A stretch of 64,000 nt of DNA, from positions 78,553,386 through 78,617,385 of the forward strand of contig CM056376.1 of assembly GCA_029718625.1 (NCBI GenBank), read 5' to 3'. Within the stretch, counting starts at the first letter, position 1, and every line of letters begins with the position of its first letter. Position numbers and translations under genes: made by a program. Positions 37,791-49,700 of this stretch are shown one piece after another. The notes under the pieces were generated by a model. It was not told the DNA's origin. It did no database searches and worked only from the letters and a program-made list of their open reading frames with translations. The DNA comes from Synaphobranchus kaupii (taxonomy: Eukaryota; Chordata; Actinopteri; Anguilliformes; Synaphobranchidae).

Positions 37791-40700
37791 GCGGATTTGA
37801 CCTATTAACAGGTTAAGTAGTTACCCTCTTAAGCCGCCTTACATCAGAAATAGATATGCATGCCAAGAATAAAATTTCCATGTTCACATTGTTCTAATTG
37901 TACTATATTACTGACTATTACATAAAAAGAGGTAACAAACTTTTCTAACTGAGGTGAATCAATAGGCTCCTAATTGGTGACAGTGTAGACACATGGCCAC
38001 TAAAACTAACCATTTGGTAATGCAGAATTCAAAAAACAAAGCAAATGACAAGCCAAACCTGCATTGTGAACACGTTCAAGGAAAAAATGATGAAAGAATT
38101 TGAACGTTGGTTCAGCACGCTGATTATGAGCCGATTGACTCATATCAGTCTCATTTGATCAGTTAAAGAATTTTCCTCTTTATGTAGCCTAATTGTTTGA
38201 GATAAATCAGTGTGAATCTGACATAATGTGGCTTAGGGTGAATGATCTCTCTAAACATTGAAAGCACCTAATTAAGAAAAATTAACAGCTAGGGTTGCAA
38301 CTGTGGTTGGAACAAAAACCAGCATACACAGGGCTCCTCCAGGATCGAGTTTGGGAACCACTGATCTCGGGTCACGATTGAGATGTTAATATTGTTATGT
38401 CCCCCAGGGGGAGCCATACCATAGATTTTCACAGTGGCTTTGGAAACCCTTTATACACTGCCTGGACAAAAAAAAAGTCGCCGTTGCACCCGTCATGCAT
38501 AGTGCCCACTGTACAAGCCTCTGGAGGCAGTGTTATGATCTGGGGTTGCTTCAATTGGTCAGGTCTAGGCTCAGCAACGTTATGCAGCAATAAAATTAAG
38601 TCAGCTGAGTACCTGAATGTACTGAATGACCAGGTTATCCCATCAATGGGCATATTCCAGGATGAGAATGCCAAGATTCATCGGGCTCAAATTGTGAAAG
38701 AGTGGTTCAGGGAGCATGAGGAATCATTTTCACACATGAATTGGCCACCAGAGTCCTGTTCTTAACCCCATTGAAAGTCTTTGGGATGTGCTGGAGAAGA
38801 CTTTACTAGTGGTTCGACTCTCCCGTCGTCAATACAAGATCTCGGGCAAAAATGTATGCAATTCTGGACGGAAATAAATGTTGTGACGTTGCATAAGGTT
38901 GTTGAAACAATGCCACGACGAATGCGCGCCGTAATCGAAACTAAAGGCGGTGCAACGAAATATTAGAGTGTGCGACTTTTTTTTTGGCCAGGCAGTGTAT
39001 CTTCCAGTACGTTTGATTGTCCCTGTACTCAGATGGTGTTTGTTTCTTATCAGACCCAGACCTATAAGATGTCTCAATTTTTTACCATTATTTGTGACTG
39101 TCTTAAGCATTACTGTCCTTTCATATGTGTTTTGCCATATGGAGCCCTTCGTATTCTACCTTGCTGACTGTTTTTCTATCTTTTCCCCCAAAACCCACCT
39201 GTTTCTTCTTTCCCCTGGCAGGATGTGGACATGATGGACCAAAATGGCATGACTCCACTGATGTGGGCAGCTTACAGGACACACAGGTGTGTGTGCATGC
39301 GTGCCTGTGGTTTTCTCCAACCCATCAAGGAAATCTACTCACACTAACCCTCAATTGAGAGGGTAATATTGTTATGTCCACCAGGGGGAGCCGTGCCATA
39401 CATTCAACTACATCGCTACGTCCTCCATGTACCATGCACTATGTGTCAGAACATTGAATCAGTAGCGAGTCACACAGCCTTCAGCTTCAGTAGTACAGGT
39501 TGTCCTGTCACACTGCTGTGTTCAGGTGTGCTCTTGTATGAAACTAAAACCTGCAGCAGGATGTCCAGGTAATTTGTATCCCAATCCCCCAAATAATCAT
39601 TCCACTCTTACGTAGCTGAACTAAGCCAGAAGGGGGCAAGTAGTGTGACTTAAGCCCTATTCGGACCGGATAAGTTTTCAGGACAATGTCTGTAAAGTAA
39701 TTATTATCACAGGACGTCTGTAATGTTAATGGCCGATTCGGACGGGATAAAGTATATCCGTAATCAGCTTCTAGAATTACAGAGATGGGAGTGTCTACTC
39801 CATGTTGTCGTAACACCGAAAATGTTCCCCACGAGTCATACAACGTTAAACATCCTTTCTTCACTGCAAACTGATTGCTTCTGGTAGAAAATCACTGGCA
39901 GGGAGCAATTGAACAGATGCAGGCGCCAACAAAAAAAAAACAACTTTGTGGAGACAATGTTGGCATGGCAAACATGTCCACAAAAAGCACGAGGAATCCT
40001 GCATTACACCTCTTTATTAACGTTAGCTTGAGAAAAACAGTGTTAGGCCGTAACATGTATGTAAGGCTATAGCTAGGCTACAATATTTATGTTATGTCTT
40101 CTTATTTAATGTAACGTTCCATTAATTTAGAGGTCGGCCAATAGTTGTGGCTTGCTCTTGGACCGAAGAGAGCACAACCAAAGGCGTCCTCGAGTGCTTA
40201 CGTGAAAAACCAGAAAAAAAGACTGAGGAAAACTAATTTCTCACAGGAAATAACAGAATTTTACCGGAAATGTCAATTCGCACAGGATTGCTTTAACTTG
40301 GGGTCATTTTTACAGGACATTTAACAGTAGGTAAAGAATCTTTACTGGCGCGGGAGCGCGCAGTCCTTAAAAGTTACTGACATGTCAAATTCAGCCGGGA
40401 CTAAAATAGCGGAGCTCCTCCGCTAATTATTACATTACCCCACCTCCCCCTGTAAAACTGATCCCGTCCGAATAGGGCTTTAGCTGCTGTTTGCCAGTTT
40501 TAACCCACAGGCACCGTGAAGCAGGACATTAATCGCATGAGATCATTTCTTCCTTCTCTGAAGGAGCTCATCCTGGAGCAGCTGTTTTTTGCTGTGTCAT
40601 GAGACTAATGATTGGAGTGAGGTTAAGGGTTTAGTGAAATTGATCCCGGATCAGTTTTTTATCACAGAACATTCCCACAGCTCCCTGTGTAGAGAAATCA

Positions 40701-43700
40701 TGAAAGCCAGGCGAAGGGGAGCATATTTCTTGCTGCACGTGGGCCATTCCTCTCTTCTTGTCTGGTTCCATCACTCACCATCTTCTAATACTGACCACTA
40801 ACTTGGAGCAAGTGTGTATGTACATAACAGTGGTGAACGGTTCTTGTCTTCACCCTTCTGTTTTTCACAGGCATAAATATTTCACCGTTTGTCTTTTGGG
40901 GGGGGGGGGGTCACGCAACCGCTTATTGGATCTACATCGCACCGTGTTAAAAAGCACTTTGTTGTCAGTAGCACCCCTGTAAAGAATGAAACGTTCTCCT
41001 GACAGACGGCGGGCTTGCTCAGGAATAGCAACACGTGCGCTTAGAAGTAAGCACTTCAACAGCTTTCCAAAATCCACTTTCAGTGGGGTTGGCATTGCTA
41101 CGCTTCACGGGTGGGGAATAACCATTTCTACCGCCTGAATTTTGTCTTGACTGACGTGAGCCACTTGCTGCTGGTGTTTTTCAGAGATTTAAGATTCAAA
41201 TTTCACTTCTGCTTTGCGGTCTTAAGTGTTTCAGACTTGTGTTCTGAACTTGTTATATAATAATATTGTCTGGCTGTATTGGTACAATATGGGAGGCCAG
41301 CCTTTCTACAGAAGCAGAATTTTATTGGGTAGTATTATTTTATCTTTATTTTATATAAAGTGTTGTCGTTATCAGCGGTGATGGTACATTTCAATAGTTA
41401 GAAACAATTATGTAGAATAACATGAGATTTTGGTATAATTGTAATTCCTGTGTCCAGTCCACGATTCCAGTGTCCTCCACCCTGTCCATTATGACAATAT
41501 TGCGATGTAATTTTCAGTCGATATACAACTAAAACACTTTACTGTGTAATGCGTAATGTATAGCAGAGGTGTTTCAGGTTACAACCACTTCACTTTTCAG
41601 TCCAAATGCAGCTTGTTTCATCCCTTGATTATGTGGGCCTTTGATTAATAATTGTAAATGTTAATCAGTGGAATGCAGCTTGAGATTATATTGCTGACAA
41701 TATTTTTGAGAGTATTTCTGGAATTGATATGAACTCTTGTATTGACTGTAAGATTAAAGCATAAAATATAAAAGGAACAGAATATTGTCATCATATGAGT
41801 CATTTACAGTTGTGTTAAAAAAAATACCAGTACAACATCAGTAACCTGATGAACCACTGTTATTAGTAGTAGTGATATTTCTGCATGGCAAATAATTTAC
41901 TTATTGTGAGTAATTGACTCATTCATTGAAAGGGGCGTGTTCAAAATAATAGCAGTGTGGAGTTTAATTAGAAAATTCATTCATTCTGTGAAAAAACAGG
42001 TGTCATTAATTGTCCTTTATTAAGGAAGAAGGGAAGCGAATGTTTCACACATTGTTATAAAATATATTTCCTTCTGAATTGCTAAGTAAAATGGGCCGTT
42101 CCAAACATTGTTCGGAGGAACAATGTAATTTGATAAAAATTGGAGAGGGGAAAACGTATAAAAAAGTGCAGCAAATTATAGGATGCTCAGCTAAAATGAT
42201 CTCAAATGCTTTAAAATGGCAACAAAAACCCGAAACACGCGGAAGAAAACGAGCAACTACTGTTAAAACGGATTGAAGAATAGTCAGAATGGCAAAGATT
42301 CAGCCAATCATCACCTCCAGAAAGATCAAAGATGATCTAAAATTACCTGTAAGTGCTGTTACAGTCAGAAGACGTTTGATCGAAGCTAAGCTATCAGCAA
42401 GAAGCCCCCGTAAAGCACCATTGTTGAAAAAACGGCATGTGCAGAATCGGTTAAAATTTGCCAAGGAACACATCGATTGGCCCAAAGAGAAATGGCGTAA
42501 CATTCTGTGGTCGTCGACAGTACGTCAAACGTCCCCCGGATACTGAATTCAAGCCACAGTACACTGTGAAGACAGTGAAGCATGGTGGCGCAAAAATCAT
42601 GGTATGGGTATGTTTTTCATACTACGGTGTTGGGCCTATTTATTGTATACCAGGGATCATGGATCAGTTTGAATACATCAAAATACTTGAAGAGATTATG
42701 TTGCCGTATGCCGAAGAGGAAATGCCCCTGAAATGGGTGTTTCAACAAGACAACGACCCCAAACACGAGTAAGCGAGCAACATCTTGGTTCCAGACAAAA
42801 AGGATTGAGGTAATGGAGTGGCCAGCTCAATCCCCCGACCTCAACCCCATTGAAAACTTGTGGGGTGACATTAAAAATGCAGTTTCTGAAGCAAAACCCA
42901 AAAATTCACAGGAACTGTGGAATGTAGTTCGTTCATCCTGGGCAGAAATACCTGTTTCTAGGTGCCAGAAGTTGGTTGACTCGATGCAACGCAGATGCGC
43001 AGCAGTTATCAAAAACAATGGTTATGCAACTAAATATTAGTTCAGTAATTTAAAGTGAAGTTAAAGTGATACTGCAGTCAAAAACCGACTTTTCCCGTTG
43101 AAAACCTATGTTTTGAGTTAGATTATGATCATACACAACTGTTTATGTCCGAAAATTTAATGTTTAGTCAAAATGGTTTTATCTGAGTTTTTGTGTAGAC
43201 TTACCAATATGCTGGCTTCCGGGGATTCGTGACATCACGAAATCCTTAACATAAAAATGGGTGGACTTGAGGTGGTCCTAGGGGTGGGTCTTGGCTGGGC
43301 ACGTGGTATAAAAGTAGAGAACGACGATTTTTTTTTTCATTCTGAGACTGAGACCCTTGTACTGCTAATTAGCTAGTTCAAGTTCAAATGCGAATTGCTT
43401 TGTATTATTGCTAACGTTAATATTACGACTTATATCGAGCTACAGTTATTCATATACGACGTCTTACTACTTGGTATCTTTAGCTAACTTGCCTGCATTA
43501 TGCCAAGGAGTCAGAGATGTATCGTTCCTCGGTGCAACGCCACCGGCTCTGCTAGCTTTCATAATCTGCCGAGAGACCCAGCGCTACTTAGCCAGTGGCT
43601 TCAAGCTATCGGTGTAGAGCACGCGGACTTGCCGAAGAAAGCCCTAGTGTGCAACGCGCACTTCACACCGGACTGCTACCACAATTTAACTGGCTTTGAG

Positions 43701-46700
43701 ATGGGCTTCTATAAAACTCTGTCGCTGAAGCCAGGTGCCATCCCAACAGTGATGGATGTAATTTTGTAATCATTACATCAGCTAAGTAAAACAGCTAAGT
43801 ACAATATACCTATTGCATTGTATTTGTGACATTGTGTAATTGCACATGTATTGGCCACTATTACAGTTGGGCCAAGCATGCCCGACTACGGCACAGCAGT
43901 ATTAGACAAATCAAGAATATTATTACTATTATTACTATTATTATTATTATTACTATTATATACTATTATCAAGAACCATGGCATCTCGTTCCATTTTTAT
44001 GCAGATGATTTACAAATATACCTGCCTTTAAAGTGTGATGACCCCAACACTCTAAAACCCCTGTTAGACTGTCTCAGTGACATAAAAGCTTGGCTGGCTC
44101 TAAACTTTTTAAATTTCAATGACAAAAAAACCGAGGTCATTGTGTTCGGACCAAGCGGGCCTGGTACCTCACCTCCAGACATGGGCCCCCTTGACTCATG
44201 TGTCAAACCCATAGTTACCAACCTGGGGGTGAAAATAGACAGTGAGCTTAAAATGGACAAACAGATTAACTCTGTGGTTAGGTCCAGCTTCTTCCAGCTG
44301 AAGCAACTCTCCAAAGTCAAGCCTCTTCTCTCTTTTAAGGACTTTGAGAGAGTTATGCATGCCTTTGTGACAACACGGCTGGATTATTGTAACGCGCTTT
44401 ACGTTGGCGTTGGCCAGGCCTCGCTGTCGCGTCTTCAGCTGGTCCAAAATGCTGCTGCTCGGCTGTTGACAGGGACACGCAGACGGGAGCACATCACTCC
44501 TGTCCTCGCCTCCCTTCATTGGCTGCCTGTGCAGTCTAGGATACATTTTAAGATCCTGTTGTTCACTTATAAAGCAATGAATGGTCTGGCCCCACCCTAC
44601 CTCACCGAGATCCTGCACCCCTACACCCCATTACGGTCTCTGAGGTCTGTTGACCAGTCCCTCCTTGTTGTCCCCAAATCCAGGCTAAAGAACAGGGGGG
44701 ACCGTGCGTTTGCGGTTATAGCCCCCAAACTCTGGAATGAGTTGCCCCCCCACATTAGGCTGGCCCCAACGCTCCCAATGTTTAAATCCCACCTAAAAAC
44801 ACATCTGTTCTTCCTAGCATTTAAAAAAAATTTACAGTCTGCTGTCGTAATCTGTTTGTAGTTCTGTGTGCATTGTATTGTGATTATTAGTCTGTGTTTT
44901 CTATGTGTGTGTGCATCGTATTGTGATTAGCTTATGTGGTTTTTACTGTATTTATTGAATTGTGAAGCACTTTGGTCAACTTTGTTGTTTTTAAACGTGC
45001 TATATAAATAAATAAATGAATGAATGAATGAAAAGAATAGCTTCATAACTACGCTGACATAACGTTACCTCAGTAACCTCACGGCAACATAGAGGGGACA
45101 GGTTAGAGCAGTGGCCACAAGCACACCTGTTGGGACATTAGTTTGTTTCTGTTTACATGCAAGTTATCTGTACAAACTACAACAAAAATGCTTTTGCAAA
45201 CGGTTGACATTACTGATAGGTAATAGCTAATGTGGGGTTGAAGGCAACCTATTGTGTGTGTGAGCTATCTTTTATGAATACGTAACGTTAGCTAATAAAC
45301 GATAGCAATAATACATTTGATGTAGCCCTAGCAAAACCAGTAACCAGTTGGTCAGTAACTCGGACGGAATGTATCGATAAGTTAGGTAATGCAAGGCAGT
45401 CTATTGTGTGTGAGTTTAGCCCCGTTTGGTCCAGAGATAACTGGTAACTTAGCTAGCTAGTTATATTAGCTATATCATTTATGAATAATGTTAGCTAATA
45501 AATGATAATTATCTCCGGACCAAGTGAAGTTATGAGGGCGCTACAACCAGCCATGTTCAATATACTAACGTTACTGTGTGACTGGGTTTTGCTGTGTATT
45601 TGAATGTATTCAATAGTAACGTTACTTTAGGCAGACAAACAAGCTAACTTAGCTAGGTAACGTTAGCTTTACCATTCGGTTACATCCCGGGTCCTCTCCT
45701 CACGAAGACGTTGCTCAACTAATACAGCCATTTTATTTAGTTGTGAGGAGAGAGCTGGAAGGGGGCTGAGTCAGTTCACCAAGACACACCCTTTCACTCC
45801 TTGACTGTATGAATATTCATAATATGACTACGTGGCATCATCGTCATATGACCACACCTACTCACGAGTTTCAGTTCAAATTGAAGCGGAAAAAAGGGCC
45901 TTAGAAAAGCCTCTGCAGTATCTCTTTAAATCTTGAAAAATTTCTTCAATTTATACAGTAAGTGTTTGAGTTTGAAGAGAAAAATGTTGACGCTGCTATT
46001 TTTTTTGAACAGATTAATATTCCTTTTCTTTGCTTCCTGTAAAAGAATAACGCAGACTTGATAAAATTTGTTAATGCTTTGATTTGGAATTGAATGTGTA
46101 ATGTTTCCACTACATTTGAAATATGGAACTAAAAGCTATATTTGCACTTTAATCACTTTTTTTAACGCACTGCTATTTATTTGAACACAACTGTATATGG
46201 TCTTGCTCGGCATCAGTGATAGCTGTACAGCGAGAGCAGACTAATGCAGGCCAGCATCACTGTTAGAGGCACCCGCTCCTGTCTTATAGTGATGACATCA
46301 CTCACCATCCTATTTGTCAACTATTTATAGCCGTACTGTCTTTCTATACTCTATAACCAGACCTACACCTGATTTCAACACAGTTGCATAGTATTCAATT
46401 ATTGTGTAAACCATGCATCCTCATGGAGCCAACTGTCCCTGTTCCACAGTGATGGCATCGCTGCATGCATGCAAAGTGTTTAACGGCTCCGTCTTACCCA
46501 CAGCGTTGACCCGACCCGTCTGCTGTTGACCTTCAATGTGTCAGTCAACCTGGGTGACAAGTACCATAAGAACACAGCCTTGCACTGGGCGGTGTTGGCT
46601 GGCAACACCACCGTCATCGGCTTGCTACTGGATGGCGGCACCAACGTGGACGCACAAAACATCAAGGTAAGCTCTGTCGTCACAGAGAGACGCAGCCTTC

Positions 46701-49700
46701 CTTCACGGGAGGCCACCCGTCTCGCAGGCGAATAAGCTCATTGTTCTTTTTCCTACTTTCGTTTGTCGTTCTTTATTTGTGTTAATTGCTTATTTATTTA
46801 CAGTGTACGATATTAAGTGGACCTCAAATATGACCCTTCCACTTCCAGAGAAACTGTCTTTATTCCAAGGTTATGGCCAGGGCAGAAACTGGTTGAGGAA
46901 GAACATGGCCTCTGATCGCTATCCAAAAACCGTTGCTTGGCCGTGGTACGAAATGGCTTTGCATGTGGCAGCTGATTTTTTTTCAAATTTCCCATTAAAC
47001 ATTTACTGTTACTCTTGTCAGTAACAACCACCTCTGAATGCACAAATAGTATTTCTTCAGTGTGCACTGTGATAAAGCGATATTGTGGTCTTGATGTAAG
47101 CCACATTGGCCAGTTGCTTAAATGGCAAGCTTTGTTTCAAAAACAGCCAGGCAGCTACCCTATAGGGAGGGAGTTAAAGGAGCTCGCCCACACTTTCCTC
47201 CCCTCATGGGGTATTCCAGCTCACATCTGAGGCCTTGCCAGAGACGCGACCACTTCTCGTGTGTCGATTCAAACCCAACAATTCCTGGAAACAGATGCTG
47301 CGTTCCATATTTTTCGTTTTAACTATAAATATCCCTCGAGTTTACGGATTGAAGCCCGATTCACGATTGACGCTCCGTATTACAGGACTTGTAAATGATA
47401 AATGCTGCCCCGGAGGAATTGGAAAGGAGCGACTTTCTTTGGATAACTGGTCAGAGGTGAAGGAGATTACAGCAACCACGTCCCTGTCACGTCTTTGAGA
47501 GGCTTCAGCCTTGAATAAAATAATGTTTTTTTTATTACATTTTTTTAATGTATTTCTTTTCCACGCATGATTGGATCATCCCTCTTGGCACTTTATTTGA
47601 AAATGTTGATAGCTCTGCTCGCAGCTGTCAGTGGAGATCACAGCTAAAGCCACAGCTCAGAAATTAATTGTGTCAGTACACTTTTTTGTTTTATTCAGAT
47701 TTGCTCATCGCCGCAAATATGAGGGCAGACCGTTTCCTTGAGATGTCTGTTGAGAGAAAAAAAACATTGACAAAGCAGGTGGGGTTGTAAAGTTTGGGAG
47801 CGCAGTTGAATGGGAGTTTGGGGATTCTTTACTTTGGAGCCTTTATCATACGTTTTCATCTTGATGCGATTAAGTCCCGTGGTGGGAATAAGTGGCCTGT
47901 GGTGCTCTCAAACGGACCCCCTGCTGGATGTTTTGATGTTCTGAATGCTTTGATAGCTCTGTTTCCCGCCCCGTCCTCTGTGGTTTCCCAGGGCGAGATG
48001 CCGCTGGACCTGGCCAAACAGAGGAAGAACGTCTGGATGATCAACCACTTGCAGGAAGCAAGGCAGGCCAAGGGCTACGACAGCCCCTCCTATCTGAAGA
48101 GACTGAAGGGAGACAAGGTACAGACGGTATACGCCTCCGGACAACATTCAAAGCTTACAATTACCATTAAACAAGTGTGTCAAATTGGAGCTTGAAGCAT
48201 ATTTTAGTTGTTGCTTAATGACTTGATGCTTTAGACAGTAAGTGTTTGAAAATTAAAGCTTTATTTAGAGGCACAGAGAAAATCTTATCTGCTTTGCAAG
48301 GCTCGTCTCTAAATGCTCAGTCTACCAACCGAGCACTGGTTTTTACATTACGTCGAAATTCTGCCATTTAGCAGATGCTCTTATCCAGAGCGACTTAGGG
48401 ATCTATTTACTGAGATCCAAAATAAGGGTTTATTTTGTGTGCGCAAACAAAGTATTTGCACGTGTTATCATTTCACTCAGTGGGTGAGCAATTAAGATGC
48501 ATTATGCAAATGACTCCAGCTGCAAACAGCCATATTTAAATGAGAGAATTTGCGTGTTTTGAATGGTTTGGTATAGGCTACTGTTGCTCTGAACAAGCTG
48601 GCGGTTTACTACGTACTGTTTCACTGGATGTCTATTAAAAGTTTTTATTTGCTTTGTAATTCACTGTTTATTATAATAGAGGTTGCATTGCTTGTTTGAT
48701 TCAAATATTAGTTACTCTTGTATTCTGTTGCACCATTTGCTTCATGATAAAAAAAATGTATACTTGTTTATGATGTACAGTACCAGTCAAAAGTATGGAC
48801 ACACTTACTCATAGGAGGTTTTTTTCAGTTATTTTACCGTTCTCCATATTTCAGAATAGTAAAGACCACTATGAGATAACACAAATAAAATTATGCAAAG
48901 ACCAAAAAAGTGTTAAACAAATCAAAAAAGTCTTATATTTTCGATTCTTCAAAGTAGCCACCCTTTGCCTTGATAACGGCTTTGCTAATTCTTGCCATTC
49001 TCTCAACCAACTTCTGTGGTAAACCGGTATTCCACAGGTAAACAGGTGATGCTATCATAACTGTATAAAAGGATATCAAAAGTCTCTTGATATCTTATTT
49101 CCTTTTAAAGTGGGCTTGGCTCATACCTTAAAATACATAGNNNNNNNNNNNNNNNNNNNNNNNNNNNNNNNNNNNNNNNNNNNNNNNNNNNNNNNNNNNN
49201 NNNNNNNNNNNNNNNNNNNNNNNNNNNNNNNNNNNNNNNNNNNNNNNNNNNNNNNNNNNNNNNNNNNNNNNNNNNNNNNNNNNNNNNNNNNNNNNNNNNN
49301 NNNNNNNNNNNNNNNNNNNNNNNNNNNNNNNNNNNNNNNNNNNNNNNNNNNNNNNNNNNNNNNNNNNNNNNNNNNNNNNNNNNNNNNNNNNNNNNNNNNN
49401 NNNNNNNNNNNNNNNNNNNNNNNNNNNNNNNNNNNNNNNNNNNNNNNNNNNNNNNNNNNNNNNNNNNNNNNNNNNNNNNNNNNNNNNNNNNNNNNNNNNN
49501 NNNNNNNNNNNNNNNNNNNNNNNNNNNNNNNNNNNNNNNNNNNNNNNNNNNNNNNNNNNNNNNNNNNNNNNNNNNNNNNNNNNNNNNNNNNNNNNNNNNN
49601 NNNNNNNNNNNNNNNNNNNNNNNNNNNNNNNNNNNNNNNNAAAGCTTCTGAGGAACAGAAGAAAAAGGTATTACACTTTTCAGTTTTATGGATTGCCTTG

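Larger units (their letters stand above)
43065..45925 (+). mobile_element. Kolobok-like element, copy 1, with TTAA duplication
   Basis: Termini AGTGATACTGCAG (43065) and CTGCAGTATCTCT (ends 45925) are inverted at 12 of 13 positions; TTAA is exact on both sides (43061-43064, 45926-45929). The THAP-domain exon inside fits Kolobok transposons, which use TTAA targets and encode THAP transposases (family knowledge). The catalytic domain is absent, so it is non-autonomous. It landed 24 bases after the Tc1 transposase stop and contains an L2 LINE. Confidence 0.85.
41930..46195 (+). mobile_element. Tc1-like element (outer level of a nest)
   Basis: Left end GTGTTCAAAATAATAGCAGT (41937) and right end CACTGCTATTTATTTGAACA (46169-46188), then CAACTGTA, are inverted. 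Removing the insertion at 43065-45925 leaves about 1.4 kb, a normal Tc1 length. The first seven bases of the left end are degenerate. Confidence 0.85.

Noticed and set aside
43500..43769. Host THAP-domain gene
   Set aside because: It lies between TTAA-flanked inverted ends, a second truncated copy exists at 61691, and no further host-like exons are seen.
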